Part shown: positions 57,131 to 64,000 of the stretch, piece by piece | How positions within the stretch are numbered: position 1 is the first letter of the stretch | How the letters are laid out: every line of letters starts with the position of its first letter | Assembly: GCF_001522545.3 (NCBI RefSeq) | Contig: NC_031771.1 | Span: forward strand, 65,600,492 to 65,664,491 | Direction of reading: 5' to 3' | Source of the DNA: Parus major | Lineage: Eukaryota; Chordata; Aves; Passeriformes; Paridae | DNA: 64,000 bases | Program-made: the position numbers and the translations under genes | The notes under the pieces: generated by a model | What the model was told of the DNA's origin: nothing | Database searches by the model: none | The model's input: the letters and a program-made list of their open reading frames with translations, nothing else

Positions 57131-59180
57131 TTGAATGCTACACACAACTCTTTGGATCCAGAGGTCTCAGGTGGATTAAAAAAAAATAGTAATTTCTCCA
57201 AGGTGCCTTATTTAGGGATCCTGTTGCCTTGAATTTGCAGTAGTACATAGATGGAGATGGAGGCCAAAAATATCAATCTTTAGAATTTCTTCTCTGCCTC
57301 CAGTGATGATGGACCAGTTCTGGAGGTCCACCAGATACAGGTGCTTCAGATGGATATCTAAAGTTAGATGGGATTGATCCAGGTTTTGATGTTTCCAAAG
57401 GGTGTGTGGTTTGGCTGGAGATCTCCCCAACATCATCCCACACCCACTGAGTTATTGGGAAGAGTTGACCTAAACCAAACAGTTTGCAACTTTATTTTTC
57501 CTGTGAGTCTTTGATTTTCCTGCTGCTATTTCTGCCAGCTGGAGAAATTGGAATTTTCTTTCTCTAGTTCCACTTAATGGGAACACAGTGGGGGCACTGG
57601 CACATGGTGGAGTCTAGTGAAGGTGGGAGATATCCTGGTGTATCCTGGATAACCTGCTCTTCCTCCAGCACCAGCTACAATTTAAATGGAGTCAGCTGCC
57701 AGAAAAAGAAAAGGAAACCTCCCCATTAACGCCATTTGTCACAAGTCCTTAACATCATATTTACCTTTTAGCCTTATCAACATCCAGAGGGGAACAAAAA
57801 ACCCAAACAAAAACATTCTGAATAAATGAGATTTGACAGAACCTTCCTCAAGAGCAATGGCTTAAAAACTGTCTGGAAGAAATGTTTTTAAAAATAGACC
57901 AAATTGATCTGTCACCTTTGGAAAAAAATCAATCTTCAGAAGAAAGAGAGAAAGTTCTATTATTCCCCTTCCAGCTTCTCATAATCATTTTTGAAGTCCA
58001 GGTTTCACCAAGGAAACCTTTTCAGTTCGTTCTTTTAAAAGAGTTAAAGAGTTCTTCCATTCACTTTTCTTCTTTTTTTTCCCCTCTTTGGTGTGGCAGC
58101 ATGGTACAAAACACCTTTCCTGTATGTGTGGAAATAAAGGATGTAAATCTGACTTCCAAGACCATGAAAATATCATCAGTAAAGATGAAATTAGGCATAT
58201 TCCTACTGCTGCTGAACAGAGTATCAGAGTTACTTTCATTTACTTACACATAATTTATTTTTGCATCTCCCAGTGGCTAAACAAAACCAGACAGTGTGAG
58301 ATACATAAAAAATAATTAACAATCACTTCTCTGTGAATCCTGGCAAGCTCAAAGATGTAGGCAATGCTCCATCTCCAAAATGCCCTCAACAGGATTCATC
58401 CATCTTCCCATTTTGCACACCCAAATATTTGATCTAATCTTCACTCAAATCTATGGGAAGAGGCTGTTGATTGCAATGGGCTCAGTATAAGATTTTTAAT
58501 TTCAAGCTACAGCTAAATGCATCTTCCATGTCCCAAAAGAGACAGAAGAAGAGAGGAGAGGTTTCTCTCTCCTCACCAGCTCACTGGGATGTACAAATGG
58601 AAAGCTTTTGGATGATAGGCACTGACATGCATTGGTAGACTATTATGAGAAAGTGATAATTTTGTCCCAGCTAATTAGTTAGAAATTTAGAATTTAGCTG
58701 AGAAAATGATCTAATCACCACTTGGCACCAAAGGACTCTTTGTTCCTGACTTCAGGCTTGTCAGTGACGTGGCTTACTGAGCTCTCCAGCTCAGAGTTAG
58801 TGGCTTTTTGGGGGATTTTTCCACCCTGGAGCCTTGGGGAAGTGTTGCAAGGTTGGGAACTGGACCAGGACACTCACTAATTTCATCTGGTAGCTTTGGG
58901 AACAGTCAGTGTCTGTGTTTTACACAAAACTGCACAAGATAACTTCAGCATAGACCTTGCATGAGGAAATGTAGGAAACACTCCTTTTTCCTAGACACAG
59001 AATATGGAAGTTGCTTTAAATCCTTAATCATTCAGGGGACATTTTTTTTTCTGGTATAAATCAGTTAATTTGTTACCTGACTCCTACATTTAAATGAAAC
59101 TCTCTGTAGTTTAACCTACACTTTTCTCAATGTTTGTTTGCGTTACCTGACAAGCGTAACAAGCCCTATAATACATCACA

Positions 59181-59195
59181 ATGCAATTATTGCAT
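59181..59195. promoter_or_regulatory. ATGCAAT-T-ATTGCAT palindrome in complex AT-rich DNA
   Basis: Perfect 7-bp arms around one base, followed by TAATCACC and, 40 bases on, AAATGATTGCATGACA. These are POU/homeodomain-like sites. The surrounding 59140-59330 looks like non-repeat DNA with retained CpG (AAGCGCTCACAGCTCG). Enhancer function is inference. Confidence 0.2.
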
Positions 59196-60039
59196 TAATC
59201 ACCATCTGAACACTTTAATTATCAAATGATTGCATGACAAGGAAGCCTTCCAGACAACACAGAGCTAGATTTATCTGTGCTGTGTGCTGTTACAAGCGCT
59301 CACAGCTCGGGTTAGGATTTCTGAGTCTTTAGGATCCTTGCTAAGGTATTCCTGGTTCTCTCCTCCTTTCCCTTTTCCCAGATTCTTTCCCCAGAGAACA
59401 TTGGCACTCGCTTTACATTCTCATTTATCTCCATTTTCCAAGGTGATTATTTAGGATGATGACCCCAGCAACAGAAATAAAGGGGCAGCAGAAGGATTTT
59501 GCCACAGAATAGATTTATTTCTTTGAGATATCCCTTGACTGTCGTAACTTCTAAATAAAAACCCAAATTGCTGGATCATCCAGAGTGAGTATGTGGAAAC
59601 TGATGGATTCAGAGCATGAAAATTCTGATTTTAGATGCATTCAGCGAGTCCTTTTTGTTTCTGACAGGACATAAAAATACAAATACTGAAACAAGCTGAG
59701 AACAGCTTCACAGTGCTGGAGACCTCAAAACATTCTGGGTTTTATCAGTAGAGATAAGAGCTCAAACTTGCAAATATAACAGAAATAAAACAATGTTTTT
59801 TAAAAAAAATCATTAAAAAACGTTATTTGTTTGTCAAACTGAAATCTTTGAAAAGCTTTGAACACATTTTGGGAATTCTGTGATTAAAAAAAAAAATAAT
59901 GGATTTGTCCAAATCAAAATGAACTTTGGATAAATTTGGAATCTTTTTTTGATTGGTGGCAGTATCTGGTCAGCATCTTCACATTGTAACATCTTCACTG
60001 CAAACCCATCAAAGTCTGGTCTCACCATGTCCTTACATC

Positions 60040-60160
60040 ATATAAATTATCTATAATATATATACACTACATAAATTATACACATTTATACATATATGTT
60101 ATAAGTAAAATATACACATTTATGTTATTATTAATTAAAATGTACACATTTTAAATATTA
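60040..60160. repeat. TA-rich low-complexity block
   Basis: Repeated TATACACAT/TTATACA-like words (TATACACATTTAT appears more than once in variants). Confidence 0.6.
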
Positions 60161-61569
60161 AGGAGATTTCCCTTTGGGGAAGGAAAAAGAAGAAAATTGA
60201 AGATGGCTGCAAGTTTATTATTCCAGGGAACTAAAACTTCATACTAAACTTTATGCATTATTGAGATTTTAATATCATTTCCTTCAAAGAAATAACTCAC
60301 TGTGGTCACTGGGGCTGTGTTTAGTAATAACAATGTTCACAGAACACAATTCCTCCTTGACCAGAATGAACTTCATCAAATATTCAACATAAATTTTTAT
60401 GAAGCAAATATTTAATTATGTGTATATGGTCTTGTAATTGCAAAGTAATGATTTGGTTCAATATAAACTTCCTCCATTCTAATATTTAGCTGTAATTAAA
60501 AAAAGTTCAGGGAAAACTTGTGATGAGTATTTGAAACATGAATAGGATTTTAACCAGGAGTGTTTTCTTGACAGGTCTTTTAAACATTTTGTTCCTGGTA
60601 ATATTTTAAACTGACTTAAATTAATGCAACTTGTCCAGTTTGGTTTTTGATGCATTGAATGAACCAGGAGGATTTACAGGAAGTTAACTTTGCTGCAGGA
60701 CTATAGACAGACATGAAGACATGATCTGTTGATTAATATCCCCTCTAACTCCAAACACCCAATTGATTTTTTTCCTATTTTGTTGACTTAACAGACTGCA
60801 GTTCTGGCACTGGGTCCCAGATACAATAAGAGATGATTTGACAAAAACCCTCCAGTCATGCTGAGAACATCCCCAAGTTTTCCTTTGTCTGCATGAAAGA
60901 CTGAGTAGAAAACTAATTTCCCCATGGAGAGAAAAGCAGAAGTTACATTGAGAAAAAGGAAAAAAAGGAATCAAGGCTGCCCCCACAAAATGTCAGAATC
61001 AAAACTTAAAAATCAAAGTATGTAGGCTGCACTTCAAAATACTTAACCAAAAAAGATTGTTTAATTGGCTCCTGAATAGTGAGCACGGGTCCACATACAG
61101 AGAATAATGGATAATAAAGACAGGTTTGTAACAGGGAAAAGCCAGGCAAGCTCCAAGGCACTAACATGAAATCCCAGGGAACATCCTGCAGGTTAAACTG
61201 GTAAAGTAGAAAAGCTTCTTTTTGATAGGCTGAGAACAATGTGAGTGGGGAGATGAAGACAATACAAATTACTATGCCAAGCTTTGAGGAATACAATCTG
61301 AACTGAAAGAAAACATTTGCAGTTCCTACTCACTAAAATCACATTTGATTTCCAAGTCCTCTCTTGGGTATTATCAAACCCCTGATCATTACAAAAGCAA
61401 ATGAAGCAAGCAAACAAAACCCACTCTTGACCAATCTACTCCTCATTCTTCCCCTGTGTCCCAGTATTTTTGAGTTCTTGTGCAGGAGCCTTGGCTTTGG
61501 AATGAAGGTCTGGGTAGGATCAGTATGGCACAAATATTAATCAATATGGAAGAAAAACAGAATCGAAGC

Positions 61570-61766
61570 ATCACAGAATAAATTAGGTTGGAAAAGGCCT
61601 TTCAGATCATCAGGTCCAACCTATGACCTAACACCACCTCATCAAGCAGACCATGGCACCGAGTGCCACGTCCAGGGATGGTCACTCCACCACCTCCCTG
61701 GGCACACAGTTCCAGTGCCCAGTCATTTTTCCAGTGAAGCATTTTTTCCTGATGTCCACCCTAAGC
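61570..61766 (-). mobile_element. CR1 LINE, 3' fragment
   Basis: CATCACAGAATAAATTAGGT, TTGGAAAAGGCCTTTCAGAT, CATCAGGTCCAACCTATGAC, CCACCACCTCCCTGGGCACA and TTTTTCCTGATGTCCACCCT. Reverse orientation; a different subfamily from the AGAAGCTGTGG copies. Confidence 0.9.
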
Positions 61767-61929
61767 AGATTGCTGGAGTGTGTGGAATATAACACACAGA
61801 CACAAATGGTGAGGATTCCCCTGGGGAAGGCACCTGCTGGACCTGCTGTCTGCACCACAGAAGGAATTCTGGGTGATGTTGTGGTTGGAAGTTGCTTTGG
61901 AAAAAATAATCACAACATCTCAGAGAAGC
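61767..61929. other. Spacer between opposed CR1 copies
   Basis: The sequence here is not recognised; it may be further CR1 sequence too diverged to place. Confidence 0.35.
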
Positions 61930-62340
61930 AGAAAGAGGGGTCAGTCAACTGCTGCCTTGGGCTCCCAAAGGCCAGACTTTGGTCAGTTTTAGAGCCTGGT
62001 TGGTGAAGTCCCTTGGGAGGCAGTTTCTGAAGGGCAAAGGAGCCCAAGAAGGCTGGACTTGATCTGCAGAAATCTGAAAGGCACAGCAGCAGATTGTCCC
62101 CGCAGGGCAAAAGATGTGCCAGTGGGGAGGACTGAGATTGGATATTATGAAATATTTCTTCACAAGCAGAGTTGTCCAGCACTGGCACAGACTGCCCAAG
62201 GCAGGGTTGGAGTCCCCAACCCTGGAGGAACTTAAAACCCATGTAAATGTGGCATTTGGGGATGGGATTTAGTGGTGGCCTTGGCAGTGTTGGACTCAAC
62301 GATCTTGGAGGGTTTTTCCAATGTAAATGATTCTGTGTTT
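61930..62340 (+). mobile_element. Internally deleted CR1 LINE: ORF2 piece joined to 3' end
   Basis: The left part (about 61930-62135) corresponds to the CR1 ORF2 linker between endonuclease and reverse transcriptase; the GTCCCTTGGGAGGCAGTTTC stretch reads VPWEAV, a recognisable CR1 word, followed by an EGQRSP-like continuation, with frame breaks. At about 62135 it passes straight into the 3' region (GAGATTGGATATTATGAAAT, CAAGCAGAGTTGTCCAGCAC, GTGGCATTTGGGGATGGGAT, CTCAACGATCTTGGAGG, TGATTCTGTG). The whole reverse-transcriptase part is missing. It is one copy with a large deletion, or two insertions side by side. Confidence 0.78.
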
Positions 62341-62390
62341 CCAGGATAAACACATGATTCAACAGGTGTGTTCTGCTGAGTCCAGACGTG

Positions 62391-62658
62391 GGATTAGCAA
62401 CAGGACAAGAACTGAGGGCAGTAAGTGGAAACACAACAAGTTTCACCTCAACATGATGAAGAACTTCTTTATGTTGAGGGTGGCAGAGCAGTGGAACAGC
62501 TGGCCAGGGAGGCCATGGAGTCTCCCTCTCTGGAAACATTCCAAACCCACCTGGGCACGTTCCTGTGTCACCTGCTCCAGGTGACACTGCCTTGACAGGG
62601 GGGTTGGATGAGATGATCTCCACATGCTCCTTCCAACCCCAACTATTCTGTGATTCTG
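62391..62658 (+). mobile_element. CR1 LINE, 3' fragment
   Basis: TTAGCAACAGGACAAGAACT, TCACCTCAACATGATGAAGA, ACTTCTTTATGTTGAGGGTG, CAGAGCAGTGGAACAGCTGG, CACCTGGGCACGTTCCTGTG, GGGTTGGATGAGATGATCTC and CTATTCTGTGATTCTGAG. Plus orientation, yet another subfamily. Starts about 50 bases after the end of the previous copy. Confidence 0.93.
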
Positions 62659-64000
62659 AGAATATTTTACCTTCTGTTTGTGGGAGCCACCTTAATTGAA
62701 CAAATTAAAATTTAGGAAAGGTAGTTTCCTTAGTCTGAAACAAGAGGTAATGGATGGAGACAGGCAGCTGCACGGTTTTCTGAAACATATGTTGACATTG
62801 CCATCTAGAGAGCTTTGGTATTAGTAAGGGATTTCATGTAAATAAATACTGACAGTGCAATGCAGCGTTGGGGTTGTTTAGTTAAACTACGTGTTCTCCA
62901 GATTTTCACCAAATGCAATTTTGTTTCTGCAAACCCAGCTATTTTTCTTTTTCCTAACTTTAGTCCATTCTTTTTTTTCAAGTTTTATTCTCACAAGCTG
63001 CATTTAAATTCATTTTTTTCTTCTTTGAGAAAGAAGATTTTCCATTTATAATTTCTGGGGAAGAGGTACTGTTTTTAGGGGAAAGAACAAGATATAGAGA
63101 TGGCCCAGGTTTGAAGTCTTCTTATACTGTGCTAGCTGTACCAGAATGTAAAGAAATAATCCAGGAAAATGCCAAGCACCGCCATTAGTTTTTATTTTTA
63201 ATGATTTTTAGGAATATGTAATTTGAACATGTGAGTATACAAAACATCAGTTTATTCCAGCAGCCAAATTAAATCAGGGGATTCTGTTGATTAAATAATT
63301 GGTATCCTAGTCTGTTTTTCAAAACTCCAGTTCTAACCAGGGCGAGAAAATGCAACTTTCAAGATGTGCAGATATGAAGTGATAACTCAGCCCCAGAACT
63401 GTGATTATGAAGACAATAAATATTAACTGGTTCACAGAAGCCTTGCTCTGAACCCCAGCTGCAGCCCAGCAGATGATGCAGCTCCCTTGACTCTGTAACA
63501 GCAGGAGTACCAAAGGAAGCAGCAAAATGCTCATTTTCATTCATATCAGAATGATTTCTTAAAGCTCCTTTTGTGCCCCTCACGTCAGATCAGTCTGGGT
63601 TAGTCCAGAGAGGAAACCCACCACTGAATTAAATTTGAAGCTGCCTCTCACCCCTTGCAGCAATTCTTACCACAAAAGCTGTAAGTGTTAAAACATGGTC
63701 AAATCTGTCCAAGATAAAGCCTCAATATAGATAAAAGGTATTTCCTAGATTAAAATTGAGCAACCAAACCCCTACCTGCCAATATTTTGTTTCCATTTTT
63801 ATTCTTTCCTCTCAATGCCCACTCCTCAAAGACTTTATTCTTCCCCACTCTTTAGCATCTTTTATCTTTTCTCCAGGTAGATCCAAGTTCTATGAATTTT
63901 TATTGCATCTACATTTACTTCTTGATGTAAAACCAGACTGCTCTGCTTTGCCTCTGTAAAGCAGCTTTTATTTAGCCTTCTGCAGTTCTGATGTCTAAAG
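62659..64000. other. Unrecognised sequence
   Basis: No gene or repeat family recognised up to the window edge. Confidence 0.4.

Larger units (their letters stand above)
55131..61569. other. Long unrecognised stretch
   Basis: Purine-rich block at about 57000-57130, an ATGCAAT palindrome at 59181-59195 (listed separately), and a TA-rich block at about 60040-60160. No exon or repeat family is recognised in 6.4 kb. Confidence 0.35.

Noticed and set aside
61910..62623. 237-codon minus-strand open frame
   Set aside because: It runs antisense through two plus-strand CR1 copies.
1..64000. CRISPR arrays, rRNA, tRNA or bacterial-style operons
   Set aside because: I saw no regularly spaced direct repeats with unique spacers, no rRNA or tRNA-like sequence, and the repeat content is that of a bird genome.

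Overview
This window looks like non-coding DNA from a bird chromosome, most likely a songbird. The main evidence is about two dozen truncated CR1 LINE fragments with the avian-type 3' end (CAGAATCA / TGATTCTRTGA), retroviral solo LTRs of kinds common in birds, and one decayed member of the ITPRIPL1-like gene family, which is expanded in birds. The DNA is AT-rich and spacious. No intact protein-coding gene, tRNA, rRNA, CRISPR array or operon-like arrangement was found. Species and chromosome cannot be fixed from the sequence alone.

Layout. 1-8.2 kb: two related LTRs in opposite orientation (620-1472 minus; 7451 to about 8225 plus) about 6 kb apart, with three CR1 tails and a TTTGG/TTGGG pentanucleotide array, broken by a 163-base assembly gap, between them. 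8.2-21 kb: mostly unrecognised sequence with scattered CR1 pieces. 21.4-22.2 kb: a minus-strand solo LTR with 5-bp target duplications, carrying a roughly 325-bp GGA/GAAGGA purine array. 22-34 kb: CR1 fragments in both directions. 34.26-34.90 kb: a 641-bp minus-strand solo LTR with perfect 5-bp target duplications. 35.3-35.9 kb: the longest readable CR1 3' portion. 40.0-41.4 kb: the ITPRIPL1-like pseudogene, the only gene-derived feature. 42-45 kb: three more CR1 pieces. 48.8-49.3 kb: a 485-base gap beside a CTCCCT repeat. 54.3 kb: an ATA microsatellite. 54.85-55.13 kb: a very old CR1 relic. 61.6-62.7 kb: a cluster of three CR1 copies, one of them joining mid-ORF2 sequence directly to the 3' end.

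Nothing here works together as a pathway. The window is a record of retrotransposon insertion, LTR recombination to solo LTRs, microsatellite growth and decay of one duplicated gene. I did not find a new biological system. The points most worth checking are the inverted LTR pair, the microsatellite-bearing LTR, the ITPRIPL1-like pseudogene with its upstream splice acceptor, the pentanucleotide array around the gap, and a few short palindromes or motif pairs in otherwise unique DNA that could be conserved non-coding elements.
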